Shown here: positions 22,600-30,806 of the stretch, piece by piece | Layout of the letters: every line of letters starts with the position of its first letter | How positions within the stretch are numbered: the stretch's first letter is position 1 | Notes under the pieces: generated by a model | Database searches by the model: none | What the model saw: only the letters and a program-made list of their open reading frames with translations | Told to the model about the DNA's origin: nothing | Source of the DNA: CAVSIS01 sp963814875 | GTDB lineage: Bacteria > Acidobacteriota > Thermoanaerobaculia > Thermoanaerobaculales > Sulfomarinibacteraceae | DNA: 35,056 bases | Direction of reading: 5' to 3' | NCBI GenBank assembly: GCA_963814875.1 | Contig: CAWFFJ010000008.1 | Span: forward strand, 1-35,056 | Translations under genes and position numbers: made by a program

Positions 22600-23552
22600 G
22601 AGCCCACCTCCGGTTGATGTTGCGGCAGTTGGATGGCCAGAGAACGCGACTGCTCTGCCTTCAGGCTCAGCGTCTGCCGCTCCACCAGCACGTCCGCCAC
22701 CCTGATCTCCAGCACCCAGCGGCCGGGCTGCAGCCCGGTGAACCGCCCCGAGGGCTCGAGCACCGCGCGCCGCACGTCGCCGCCCGGACCGTGCAGAACA
22801 GCCATGGCCGAGGTCCCGTCGTCGGCGCCGACCAGCAGGCAGCTGAGCTCGGCGCCCCGGTTGACTCGATCGACGGGGGCCCGCGGCTCGGCCGGATTCG
22901 CACTCACCAGTTGAACCTCGGGTAGCGGGTCGACGGCGTCGGCGAAGGTCATGTGGCGCGCGGTCACCACCCATCGTCCGAGGCTGGGATCGGTGGGCAC
23001 CCATCCGGCATCCGGCAGGAGGCACTCGAGCCAACGATGGGGCACCGGTCCCCGGTCACCGACGAGGAGACCGCTCACCGTACGCGCCTCGAACCCCGCG
23101 CTCAACAGCAGGGCCGTAGCCAGGTTCGCGATCCCGGAGCACCGACCCTGCCGACGCTCGAGTACCGAGGCAGCATCCTGCGGCCCAGTGTCGTGGTCGG
23201 CGATGCGCACCGAACGGCGCACCCATTCGATGATCTCCCCAGCGACGGCAAACTCGCTCATCTGTGGGCGGAGACGACTGTTGAGCCGAGCCGGCATCAC
23301 GAAACCGGGCGGCACTAGGCCTCCGGCCCGTTGTCCCAGGGGGGTCCAGGTCCCGCTCGCGCCGACCGGTGCCGCGCTGGTCGCCACCCGGACCCGCATC
23401 CAACCGTCGGCTCCTTCGAGGGTGGTTTGGACGTAGCCGTTGGCGACCACCTCGACCGGAAGCCGGTCGCCTCGCACCTTGTAGACCGCCTCGTCCGCCT
23501 GGGCCGGCGCGACCAACGCGACGGCCAACACGAGCGCGGCCAGCGGCTTCAT
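22596..23552 (-). CDS. Exported transglutaminase-like protein
   Basis: A 318-residue protein with an N-terminal signal peptide (MKPLAALVLAVALVAPAQA, cleavage near 19). The core is a transglutaminase-like cysteine protease fold: Cys138 in RRQGRCSGIANL, His172 in GPVPHRWLECLLP and Asp188 in VPTDPSLG form the Cys-His-Asp triad. Such domains act as periplasmic peptidases or amidases. The last about 80 residues (LHGPGGDVRRAVLEPSGRFT) form a carboxypeptidase-regulatory-like beta segment. It overlaps the nusB stop by ATGA upstream and the DUF4388-like gene downstream, so the operon mixes RNA-processing and envelope functions. ATG 23552 gives a proper signal peptide. Confidence 0.82.
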   Translation of the reverse strand: MKPLAALVLAVALVAPAQADEAVYKVRGDRLPVEVVANGYVQTTLEGADGWMRVRVATSAAPVGASGTWTPLGQRAGGLVPPGFVMPARLNSRLRPQMSEFAVAGEIIEWVRRSVRIADHDTGPQDAASVLERRQGRCSGIANLATALLLSAGFEARTVSGLLVGDRGPVPHRWLECLLPDAGWVPTDPSLGRWVVTARHMTFADAVDPLPEVQLVSANPAEPRAPVDRVNRGAELSCLLVGADDGTSAMAVLHGPGGDVRRAVLEPSGRFTGLQPGRWVLEIRVADVLVERQTLSLKAEQSRSLAIQLPQHQPEVGS

Positions 23553-23962
23553 ACCGCTCGCGGCCTCCGTTTGAGGAAGCCGTCGAGCACGCCGTTCACG
23601 AACCGCGCCGAGTCCTCCGCCCCGAACTTCTTCGCGATCTCGATCGCCTCGTCGATCACCACCGCCGGCGGCGTGTCCGGCCGGAACAGCAGCTCGTAGA
23701 GCCCGAGACGGAGGATGTTGCGGTCGACCGCCGCGAGCCTCTCCAGACGCCAGTGGGCAGTCTGCCGCTCGAGCTCCTCGTCGATCTCCTCGAGGTGTTC
23801 GAGACACCCGGCGAGAAGCTCGGTGGCGAAGGTCTGGACCGAGGCGGGCGCCGAGTTGAAGTCGTCGAACTCCCGCTGCATGACGGCCGCCGGTGATCGG
23901 GTCAGCTCGTGCTGGTAGAGCAGCTGCAGCGCCAGCTCGCGGGCGCGCCGGCGGGATCCCAT
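23549..23962 (-). CDS. nusB: Transcription antitermination factor NusB
   Basis: A 137-residue all-helical RNA-binding protein that, with NusE (ribosomal protein S10), binds boxA RNA and supports rRNA antitermination. Family motifs are visible: SRRRARELALQLLYQHEL at the N-terminus, VDRNILRLGLYELLF (about 79-93) and VVIDEAIEIAKKFGAEDSARFVNGVLD (about 100-126). Length matches the family. Its ATG shares one base with the ribH stop (TGATG), the common ribH-nusB arrangement. Confidence 0.95.
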   Translation of the reverse strand: MGSRRRARELALQLLYQHELTRSPAAVMQREFDDFNSAPASVQTFATELLAGCLEHLEEIDEELERQTAHWRLERLAAVDRNILRLGLYELLFRPDTPPAVVIDEAIEIAKKFGAEDSARFVNGVLDGFLKRRPRAV

Positions 23963-24435
23963 CAGCGCCCTCCGGCGAGCCCGTGGTACAACCGCGCCAT
24001 CTCGACCGCCGCCAGTGCCGCATCCCAGCCCTTGTTGCCCATCTTGGTCCCAGCACGCTCAACCGCCTGCTCGAGGGTGTCGGCGGTGACTACGCCGAAG
24101 GTCACGGGCACCCCGTGGGCCATCGCAGCCTGGGCAAGACCTTTGGCGACCTCGGCCGCGATGAGGTCAAAGTGGGGGGTTCCGCCCCGCACCAGGACGC
24201 CGAGTGCGATGATCGCGTCGTAGTCTCCGGAGCCGGCCAGCTTGGCCGCCAGCAGCGGGAGCTCCCACGAGCCCGGCACTCGAAAGAGGGTCACCGCCTC
24301 TTCGTCGGCGCCGTGGCGGATCAGGCAGTCCAGCGCACCTGACTCGAGGCGCGATGTCAGCGCCTCGTTGAATCGGCTCACCACCAGTGCGAACCGTAGC
24401 CCGGAAGCCTCCAGCCGTGCCTCGATGACCTGCAT
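23962..24435 (-). CDS. ribH: 6,7-dimethyl-8-ribityllumazine synthase
   Basis: Catalyses the penultimate step of riboflavin synthesis, joining 5-amino-6-ribitylaminouracil with 3,4-dihydroxy-2-butanone 4-phosphate. The 157-residue sequence has the substrate-binding segments FALVVSRFNEALTSRL (about 14-29) and VPGSWELPLLAAKL, the GxVVRGGTxHF-like LGVLVRGGTPHFDLI with the catalytic His, and the conserved VTADTLEQAVERAGTKMGNKG. ATG 24435 is preceded by GGAGGAGG. ribBA, ribD and ribE are not in the window. Confidence 0.96.
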   Translation of the reverse strand: MQVIEARLEASGLRFALVVSRFNEALTSRLESGALDCLIRHGADEEAVTLFRVPGSWELPLLAAKLAGSGDYDAIIALGVLVRGGTPHFDLIAAEVAKGLAQAAMAHGVPVTFGVVTADTLEQAVERAGTKMGNKGWDAALAAVEMARLYHGLAGGR

Positions 24436-24455
24436 TCGCCTCCTCCAGACCGCCC

Positions 24456-24484
24456 ATTGTAGCGTCTTCGCCACCGCCGGCCAA
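24456..24484 (-). promoter_or_regulatory. Promoter of the ribH-nusB operon
   Basis: TTGGCC (24479-24484) and TACAAT (24456-24461) on the minus strand are 17 bases apart, a good sigma-70 fit about 20 bases ahead of the ribH start. The leader is too short for an FMN riboswitch. Confidence 0.6.
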
Positions 24485-24517
24485 CGGCGGCCGGGTCAGG
24501 CCCTGCTCCACTCCTGT

Positions 24518-24523
24518 TACCAT
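24518..24523 (+). promoter_or_regulatory. Candidate -10 box of the mla operon
   Basis: TACCAT lies ten bases before ATG 24534, predicting a transcript start within a few bases of the start codon. There is no Shine-Dalgarno sequence and no clear -35 box, so a leaderless or near-leaderless mRNA is likely. Confidence 0.35.
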
Positions 24524-24533
24524 CGGACCCACG

Positions 24534-25304
24534 ATGTCGAGTCCGCGATCATTTACCCGGGCGCGGGAGACGCTCGCGCGGATCGGCGGGGGCACGCTGC
24601 TCGCCTCGCGCACGGTCGCGCGCATGGTCACGCCTCCGTTGGAGTTCGCCGAGACCCTGCGCCAGATCGACCGCATCGGGGTTGGCTCGCTCAACCTGAC
24701 CAACATCACGGCCCTGTTCACCGGCATGGTGCTGGCCCTGCAGACCGGCTACACCCTCGCGACCTTCGGCGCCAAGCACTACATCGGCGAGGTTGTCGCA
24801 CTGTCGCTGGTGCGCGAGCTCGGACCGGTCCTGACCGCGCTCATGGTCGGCGGGCGGGTCGGCTCGGGGATCGCGGCCGAGCTCGGCACGATGACCGTCA
24901 CCGAGCAGGTCGACGCACTGCGCTCGATGGGCGCGGACCCGATCCGCAAGCTCGTCGTCCCGAGGGTGTGGGCGACCTTCTTCGCACTGCCCGCACTCAC
25001 GGTCCTCGCCGACGCCATGGGGATCTTCGGCGGCATGATGATCGCGGTCCTCGAGCAGGGCTCGACGCCGACCCTCTACTTCCGGCACGTCTTCCGGCTG
25101 CTCGCCTTCGGGGACGTCGCCTCGGGCCTCGGCAAGACCTTCTTCTTCGCCTTCCTGATCGCGATCACCGGCTGCTACAACGGGCTCAACGCCGACGGGG
25201 GCGCCGACGGCGTCGGAAGGGCGACGACCAACACCGTGTACGCGTCGGCGATCGGGGTCCTGATCCTCAACTTCTTCCTGACCAAGCTGTTCATGAGCTT
25301 CTGA
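24534..25304 (+). CDS. mlaE: Mla-type ABC transporter permease
   Basis: A 256-residue inner-membrane permease of the MlaE/YrbE family, which with an ATPase and an MCE protein moves phospholipids between inner and outer membranes. Typical features are the amphipathic N-terminus, LTNITALFTGMVLALQTGY (about 49-67), the cytoplasmic coupling segment LGPVLTALMVGGRVGSGIAAELGTM (about 98-122) and EQVDALRSMGADP, a highly conserved contact for the ATPase. It is the first gene of a three-gene operon; the next ATG follows its stop by two bases. The operon has no mlaC or mlaB. Confidence 0.94.
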   Translation: MSSPRSFTRARETLARIGGGTLLASRTVARMVTPPLEFAETLRQIDRIGVGSLNLTNITALFTGMVLALQTGYTLATFGAKHYIGEVVALSLVRELGPVLTALMVGGRVGSGIAAELGTMTVTEQVDALRSMGADPIRKLVVPRVWATFFALPALTVLADAMGIFGGMMIAVLEQGSTPTLYFRHVFRLLAFGDVASGLGKTFFFAFLIAITGCYNGLNADGGADGVGRATTNTVYASAIGVLILNFFLTKLFMSF

Positions 25305-25306
25305 CG

Positions 25307-26053
25307 ATGCCTGATCCGATCATCCGACTGCGCGACGTGCGCAAGGCCTTCGGCACCAAGGTCGTGCTCGACGGGGCCGACCTCGAGGTTGCCACCGGCG
25401 AAACAGTGGCCATCCTGGGCGCCTCGGGCAGCGGTAAGTCGGTCACCTTGAAGACCATGAACGGGCTGGTGCCACCCGATTCGGGGACTGTCGAAGTGCT
25501 GGGCGAGGACATCAGTTCCATGGACGAGCGCGAGCTCGTCCCCCTGCGCCGGCGCATCAGCTACCTCTTCCAGGGTGGTGCGCTGTTCGACTCGATGACC
25601 GTTGACGAAAACATCGCGTTTCCGATCCGTGAGCACCTGCGTCTGACCGCCGATGAGGTCACCGAGCGGGTCAACCGACTGCTCGGCATGGTCCAGCTCG
25701 ACGACGTCGGCGGCCTGATGCCCTCGGAGCTTTCCGGCGGCATGCGCAAGCGAGTCGCCCTCGCCAGGGCGCTCGCGCTCGAGCCCGAGATGATGCTCTA
25801 CGACGAGCCGACCACCGGGCTCGATCCGGTCAACGGGCGCGCCATCGCCGCGCTCATCCTCGACCTCCACCGCCGACTCGGTGTGACCTCGGTTGTCGTC
25901 ACCCACGACATCCCGCTGGTGCTGGCGGTGGCCGACCGCGTGGTCTTCCTCGAGAGCGGCCGGTTCGTGTTCTCCGGAACGGTTACGGCCGCCCGGACGG
26001 AAAGCCCCCAGCACGTGCGCGAGTTCTTCACCCCAGGAGGTGGCGATGCGTGA
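25307..26053 (+). CDS. mlaF: Mla-type ABC transporter ATP-binding protein
   Basis: The 248-residue ATPase driving the lipid transporter. Walker A GASGSGKS (about 38-45), Q-loop FQGGALFDSMTV, signature LSGGMRKRVALARAL, Walker B MMLYDEPTTGLD and switch VVVTHD are all intact. The LFQGGALF and SGGMRKR variants are characteristic of the MlaF/Mkl branch. The ATG is two bases after the mlaE stop, and its own stop overlaps the mlaD start by 8 bases, so expression is coupled. Confidence 0.95.
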   Translation: MPDPIIRLRDVRKAFGTKVVLDGADLEVATGETVAILGASGSGKSVTLKTMNGLVPPDSGTVEVLGEDISSMDERELVPLRRRISYLFQGGALFDSMTVDENIAFPIREHLRLTADEVTERVNRLLGMVQLDDVGGLMPSELSGGMRKRVALARALALEPEMMLYDEPTTGLDPVNGRAIAALILDLHRRLGVTSVVVTHDIPLVLAVADRVVFLESGRFVFSGTVTAARTESPQHVREFFTPGGGDA

Positions 26054-27233
26054 CTCGACCCGTCGCAACCTGAGAATCGGCGCATTCACCGTGGTCACAA
26101 CGGCCATCTTCGGTATCGCCATCCTCACTATCGGCAGCCGGCAGCAGCTCTTCCACCGCCACACGCGCTACGTCACGACCTTCCGCAACGTGCTCGGGCT
26201 GCAGCCCGGGGCGCCGGTCAACCTCGACGGCGTGACGGTGGGCTTCGTTGAGGAGATCAACCTCCCGATCGACCCGTCGGCGCAGCGGATCACCGTACGT
26301 TTCACGGTCAAGGCTGCCTACACCGAGCGCATCCGACAGGACACCGCCGCGTCCATCAAGACCCTCGGACTGCTCGGCGACAAGTACCTGGAGCTCTCGG
26401 GCGGGTCCCCCGATGCACCGCGCGTGCTCGAAGGCGGCAAGGTCAAGGGAGAGGACCCGGCCGAGCTCACCCAGTTCGTCGAGAGTGGTGAGGACGTGGT
26501 CGACAACATCCTCGCGATCTCCTCGTCGCTGCGCGTGATCCTGCGCCGCGTCGAGGCCGGAGAGGGTCTGATCGGCGAGCTGACCGTGTCGCCCGACGAA
26601 GGCGAGAAGATGGTGCAGACCATCCACCACCTGTTGGAGTCGATGAACGTGCTGGTAACCAAGGTCGAGCAGGGCCAGGGCCTGCTCGGCCGGCTGGTCA
26701 ACGACGACAAGCTGGCCAACTCCCTGATCGCCAATATCGAGGACACCTCGAAGGCCGTTCGCGGTGTCGCCGACACGGTCTCGGCCGACCTCGCCCGCGA
26801 CGACACGACCTACGCCGCGTTCATGCGAGACCCCCAGGGGGCGCAGGTGATGCGCGACTCCCTGGCCGCGCTCAAGACCGCCACCGAGGCGCTCGCAGCG
26901 GCTGCCGAGGAGCTCGCCACCGGCAACGGCACCCTGCCTCGCCTGATGAAGGACGAGGCCTACGCCGACAGCTTCCTCGACGACCTCCACGGTCTCGTGG
27001 CGGCGATGCGCTCGGTGGCGGACAAGATCGACCGGGGCAACGGCACCGCCGGGGCCTTCGTCAACGACCCGCAGCTCTACACCGACATCGAAAACGTCGT
27101 GCGTGGCGTCGAGCACTCGAAGATCGTGTCGTGGTTCATCCGCAACCGGCGCGAAAAAGGCGAGGAGCTCACGGCCGAGGAGGCCGAGCAGAACGCCGAG
27201 CAGCCTACGCCGATACCGGGGGAATCGCACTAG
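26046..27233 (+). CDS. mlaD: MCE-domain lipid-transport protein
   Basis: A 395-residue membrane-anchored MCE protein. One transmembrane helix lies at about 13-30 (AFTVVTTAIFGIAILTIG), then the MCE domain at about 37-118 (YVTTFRNVLGLQPGAPVNLDGVTVGFVEEI ... GLLGDKYLELSGG). A long helical tail from about 130 to 365 is rich in Ala, Leu and Glu, with PBP/MCE-tail repeats such as GLIGELTV, GLLGRLVND and NGTLPRLMKD. It is longer than E. coli MlaD (about 180 residues), so it may form a hexamer with an extended helical channel like other long MCE proteins. GGAGGTG precedes ATG 26046. Confidence 0.93.
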   Translation: MRDSTRRNLRIGAFTVVTTAIFGIAILTIGSRQQLFHRHTRYVTTFRNVLGLQPGAPVNLDGVTVGFVEEINLPIDPSAQRITVRFTVKAAYTERIRQDTAASIKTLGLLGDKYLELSGGSPDAPRVLEGGKVKGEDPAELTQFVESGEDVVDNILAISSSLRVILRRVEAGEGLIGELTVSPDEGEKMVQTIHHLLESMNVLVTKVEQGQGLLGRLVNDDKLANSLIANIEDTSKAVRGVADTVSADLARDDTTYAAFMRDPQGAQVMRDSLAALKTATEALAAAAEELATGNGTLPRLMKDEAYADSFLDDLHGLVAAMRSVADKIDRGNGTAGAFVNDPQLYTDIENVVRGVEHSKIVSWFIRNRREKGEELTAEEAEQNAEQPTPIPGESH

Positions 27234-27329
27234 CCACGGAGATCGATACGTCGCGCGTGCAGTGGTCGACCGCCGATTCGAGTACAGCGGCGTGCCCGAG
27301 TCATTGACCCTCGGCCGCCACGGTTTTTC

Positions 27330-27534
27330 ACCACCAAGACACAAAGACACCAAGAGAGCTGTGGGAGGTTCCAGAGCGCTGGCGCCTCCCCGATCGGCCG
27401 ATCTCGCTCAGGGATCAACGCCGGGCACCATGCACCAGCTTGGACCGTGTGGGGTCCCGGGACGCGCCCGGGGCGCGGGACCTGCGAGACCGCTCTTCCC
27501 CTGCGATGACTTGGTGTCTTTGTGTCTTGGTGGT
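27330..27534. repeat. Inverted-repeat element D (ACACCAAG arms, perfect)
   Basis: Most of the 315-bp convergent gap between mlaD and the CARDB gene. The 25-bp left arm (27330-27354) and inverted right arm (27510-27534) match perfectly. Interior blocks are shared with element A in the same order and orientation: CCAGAGCG-like sequence near the left arm, GTGGGGTCC in the middle, then GGGACCTGCGAGA (27477-27489; in A 3298-3310), GCTCT and TGCGATG before the right arm. This confirms that A and D are copies of one element. 27234-27329 has nothing recognisable. Confidence 0.87.
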
Positions 27535-27548
27535 TTGGCCCTCCGTCC

Positions 27549-29960
27549 TCAGTCCTCAACCGGGGCGACGTAGGTCGGGTCGCCGGTGAGGTCGTCGATG
27601 ACCGACGCGTAGCAGGTCCAGAAGCCCGGCGAGCCCGACACCAGGCGCACCCGCAGCCAGCCGCCGTCGACGATCGTACCGGCGAGACCCATGTCGGCGA
27701 AGACGTCGGTGATCTGGTCCCACGCGCTACTTCTGGGATAGCTCTTGACCGCCAGCAGCGAGCCGCCCGACGAGTACGCCGAGACCTCGACGGTGAAGCT
27801 GCCGGCCCCGGTCTGGATCAGCCCGAGGTTGGTGTGGAACCTCCCGGACCGCGAGTGCACCAGCGGCAGGACGAGCTCGGTGGTGGGCACTGCCATCTCA
27901 GGCAGCTCGACGGCCGGGATCCCCTGGCCGAAGCTGGCCCCGCCCGCGGCCAGGTTGTAGGTCCGGCTGGTTACCGCCATGCCCGGCCCGTCGGCCACCA
28001 GCCACAGCAGTCCGGTGGCGGGTCGCATGGGCAGCAGAAGGTCGTCGAGGTACAACGACTGCCCTGGCGCCACGGTGTGCGCGCCGCCGAGCGTGGTACC
28101 GGGCCAGGCGGCACCCTTGGCGACGAAGTGCACCGTCACGCTGCGCGTGAACGCGGTCGGGTTCGCCGCCGCGATCTGCGTCCGCCAGTCGGAGCCGCCG
28201 AGACCCGTGGATGACGCGGCTGCGGGAATCAGCCAGGCGACGGAGATCGGCGCCCCGCCGTCGACGGTGTAGACGGCGGCGCAGGTGTTGTCAGACTCGT
28301 TGGTCTCGGTGACATTGCTGCCCGAGTCGAGGGCGATACCGATCCTGACCTGGCTGCCGGGCGCTATCCCGCCGGGCAGCGTGAGGTGCTCGGTGACCGT
28401 TCCGGTGGTGTAGCCGGCCGGCCAACCGCCCGGGACGTCGAGGCCGATGAGCCCGGTGTCGCTGCCCGGGTCGATGGTTGCATCGTTCGACAGGTAGATC
28501 CCCCACACGAACCAGGCCGCCGCCGTAGTGCCGTTGTTGCGGCCGCTCCAGGAGAAGTCGACCATGCCGTCGGCGGCGCCGTGGGTGGGGTTGACCGAAC
28601 ACGAGTCGGCGTGCAGGTTCGGCCGCGCCGACGAGGCCGCAACCGTGATCGGGGCGGTCCGGACGTTGTTTCCCTCATCGGCTTCGGTCACCACCCCGCC
28701 CTCGTCCACGATCATGCCGAGGGTGTAGCTGCCCGGTGCGACATCGGCTGGCACCGTCACGACAAACTCGACAACGCCGTTGCCGAAGACATCGCCGGGG
28801 TTGCTGGCGTAGCTCTCGGTCAGGCCCCCGAGACGCCGGTCGCCAGTGGTCACGTTCGCGTCCGACGACAGGTAGAAGCCGATCGAGAACGGCGACCCGA
28901 CGGACCCCGTACCGCCGACATGACCTTGGTAGAAGAGACCGGCCTGGCTGCCGGCAGCCACCGTCGAGCTGACCAGGCCGAGGCTGTCGGCGACCAGGTC
29001 GATGGTGGTTCCGGCCCCGGCCTCGTAGTACAGGGTCAGGCTCCAGGTGTCGAGGTACGCGCTTTCGGCGGCGTAGCGGTTGCAGCAGCCGAGGATGTAG
29101 TTGGTGTTGACCTCGCGCCCGGCGTAGGTGGTGAGGCCGGTCTGGGTCTCGGTCCAGGTGTTCGAGCCGGTCTCGGAGCCGATGTAGAGCGTGATCGGGC
29201 TCCCCCAGGTGCCTCCCTGCATGCGGAACATCGCGGTCCGGAAGCGCGAGATGTCCACCGAGTGCCACACCGAGTACGAAACGTCCATCGAGGTCACGGT
29301 GGCGCCGACCGGCGCGGTGGTGATGTTGATCGAGGTCCCGAGGTAGACCGCGGCACCGCAAAGGTAGTTGGTGAAGTACTCGTCCTTGCCGTTCGACCCC
29401 GATACCGAGTCGGCCAGGGTCTGCACCTCGGCCTCGACGTAGGGCTCGATCAGGGCGGAACGGAAGGCGAGCTCACCCAGACGAGGATCGTTTCCGGGAA
29501 CCTTGACTCGTCCCTCTTCGTCGGGGCTCAGGCCCGCCCCTGCGAGCTGCGCTCCGGCGACCGGCGTCAGGCGCACGCCGCGGCGGAGGATCGCGCGGGC
29601 CGCCGGCCCACTCACGAGCACTCCGTCGGTCCCGACGCTGACAGCGCGAGTGATCTGGAGCCGGGTACCGTCACGCAGCAGGCGCTCGACCCCGACCACG
29701 GCGACCTCGCCGTGGTCGATGCCCAGCATCGAGGCATCGATCCGCTCCTCCTGCGCGCTGTCGACGCGCCGGTCGAACCCACCGAGCAGCCCGGACGCGG
29801 ACGCGAACAGACGGTCGCCGGGAGCGAGCCCCGCGGCCTGCACCACCGAGCCCTCGACTGCGATCGCGGGCTCGAGCCGGAGGCCGGGGGCGGCGCCGAT
29901 CGATCCGGCGGCAGCTACGAGCGACAGGACGAAAACGCCAGGGAGCAGCTTCGGCGACAT
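27549..29960 (-). CDS. Secreted CARDB-domain protein
   Basis: An 803-residue exported protein. Residues 1-24 are a signal peptide (MSPKLLPGVFVLSLVAAAGS, cleavage near IGAA). An N-terminal part of unknown fold is followed by two CARDB-type adhesion domains: about 320-445 (IDLVADSLGLVSSTVAAG ... VTEADEGNNVRTAPITV) and about 450-572 (PNLHADSCSVNP ... ESDNTCAAVYTV). The NxT/ESDN endings are typical. The remaining C-terminal about 230 residues form a beta-rich domain seen in Acidobacteriota extracellular proteins, without a sorting signal I can identify. A role in surface binding or scaffolding is inferred. GGAGG precedes ATG 29960. It is transcribed towards element D and ends 14 bases from its arm. 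Confidence 0.85.
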   Translation of the reverse strand: MSPKLLPGVFVLSLVAAAGSIGAAPGLRLEPAIAVEGSVVQAAGLAPGDRLFASASGLLGGFDRRVDSAQEERIDASMLGIDHGEVAVVGVERLLRDGTRLQITRAVSVGTDGVLVSGPAARAILRRGVRLTPVAGAQLAGAGLSPDEEGRVKVPGNDPRLGELAFRSALIEPYVEAEVQTLADSVSGSNGKDEYFTNYLCGAAVYLGTSINITTAPVGATVTSMDVSYSVWHSVDISRFRTAMFRMQGGTWGSPITLYIGSETGSNTWTETQTGLTTYAGREVNTNYILGCCNRYAAESAYLDTWSLTLYYEAGAGTTIDLVADSLGLVSSTVAAGSQAGLFYQGHVGGTGSVGSPFSIGFYLSSDANVTTGDRRLGGLTESYASNPGDVFGNGVVEFVVTVPADVAPGSYTLGMIVDEGGVVTEADEGNNVRTAPITVAASSARPNLHADSCSVNPTHGAADGMVDFSWSGRNNGTTAAAWFVWGIYLSNDATIDPGSDTGLIGLDVPGGWPAGYTTGTVTEHLTLPGGIAPGSQVRIGIALDSGSNVTETNESDNTCAAVYTVDGGAPISVAWLIPAAASSTGLGGSDWRTQIAAANPTAFTRSVTVHFVAKGAAWPGTTLGGAHTVAPGQSLYLDDLLLPMRPATGLLWLVADGPGMAVTSRTYNLAAGGASFGQGIPAVELPEMAVPTTELVLPLVHSRSGRFHTNLGLIQTGAGSFTVEVSAYSSGGSLLAVKSYPRSSAWDQITDVFADMGLAGTIVDGGWLRVRLVSGSPGFWTCYASVIDDLTGDPTYVAPVED

Positions 29961-30034
29961 GAGAGCCTCCAGATTGTGTGGTAACTCTCAGGCTAGTCCC
30001 GCCCCGTCGTGCTGTAAAGACCCCGGTTCAGTCT

Positions 30035-30619
30035 TCAGTCTGACGTTGCGAGCTCGCGGTGGCGGAAGCACTCGACGAGGTGGTCGTTGGCCATGCCGGT
30101 GGCCTGCATGTGGGCGTAGACGATGGTCGGACCGACGAAGCGGAAGCCTCGGCGCTTGAGCTCGCGGCTGATGGCCTCGGAGACCGGGGTCGATGCCGGC
30201 ACCTCGGCCATCGCGCGGAAGGCGTTGTGGATCGGCCGGCCGTCGACGAAGGCCCAGATCCAGTCGGCGAAGCTGCCGTGATGGGAGGCCAGCTCGACAA
30301 ACACCCGCGCGTTGCCGATCGCCGCGGAGATTTTGGCCCGGTTGCGCACGATCCCGGGATCGGCGAGCAGGCGCTCGACGTCGGCGGGACCGAAGCGCGC
30401 CACCCGCTCCGGGTCGAAGCCCTCGAACGCCCGTCGGTAGCCTTCGCGCTTACGCAGGATCGTCAGCCAGCTCAGGCCCGCCTGGGCGCCCTCGAGGATG
30501 AGGAACTCGAACAGGGTGCGGTCGTCATGGACCGGGACGCCCCACTCGAGGTCGTGGTAGGCGACGTAGAGAGGGTCATCGCCGCACCACGGGCACCGGA
30601 CAGGTGGCGCGGTCGTCAT
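30035..30619 (-). CDS. tag: DNA-3-methyladenine glycosylase I
   Basis: A 194-residue base-excision repair enzyme that removes 3-methyladenine from alkylated DNA. It shares the Tag signature: RCPWCGDDPLYVAYHDLEWG near the N-terminus with zinc ligands Cys and His22, LFEFLILEGAQAGLSW carrying the catalytic Glu, and MANDHLVECFRH near the C-terminus with the remaining His and Cys ligands. All four zinc-site residues of E. coli Tag have counterparts. The start at 30619 gives the usual family length; upstream in-frame sequence lies in a repeat. Confidence 0.95.
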   Translation of the reverse strand: MTTAPPVRCPWCGDDPLYVAYHDLEWGVPVHDDRTLFEFLILEGAQAGLSWLTILRKREGYRRAFEGFDPERVARFGPADVERLLADPGIVRNRAKISAAIGNARVFVELASHHGSFADWIWAFVDGRPIHNAFRAMAEVPASTPVSEAISRELKRRGFRFVGPTIVYAHMQATGMANDHLVECFRHRELATSD

Positions 30620-30642
30620 GCTCCGCAACCGGCGAGAGAAAA

Positions 30643-30793
30643 ACCACAGAGACACGGAGAACACAGAGGAGCACAGAACCCCCACCCGCCCGAGCGACCC
30701 GGCCGGAGCTCGCGCCGAGCGTGAGCTCCGGCCGTGAACCTCGCCAGGGTGGGGGCCCTCTGTGAACTCTCTGTGCCTCTGTGCCTCTGTGGT
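30643..30793. repeat. Inverted-repeat element E (ACACAGAG-type arms)
   Basis: Left arm from 30643 (ACCACAGAGACACGGAGAAC then CACAGAG units to about 30678) and inverted right arm 30758-30793, which reads as GCACAGAG units on the reverse strand. Between them lies a perfect 12-bp hairpin CGGCCGGAGCTC / GAGCTCCGGCCG (30700-30711, 30723-30734). The layout matches elements A, B and D: ACCAC terminal bases, 8-bp tandem units and a structured centre, but with a different 8-mer. It fills the gap between ppx (stop 13 bases away) and tag. Confidence 0.82.
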
Positions 30794-30806
30794 ATTGCCC
30801 CCGGTC

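Noticed and set aside
24462..24533. FMN riboswitch before ribH
   Set aside because: The predicted leader is only about 20 bases, too short for the aptamer, and no conserved FMN-element sequence is seen.
28386..29984. 532-residue plus-strand open frame opposite the CARDB gene
   Set aside because: Low-complexity Arg/Val/Asp composition typical of antisense frames in GC-rich DNA; the minus strand has a clear signal peptide and domains.
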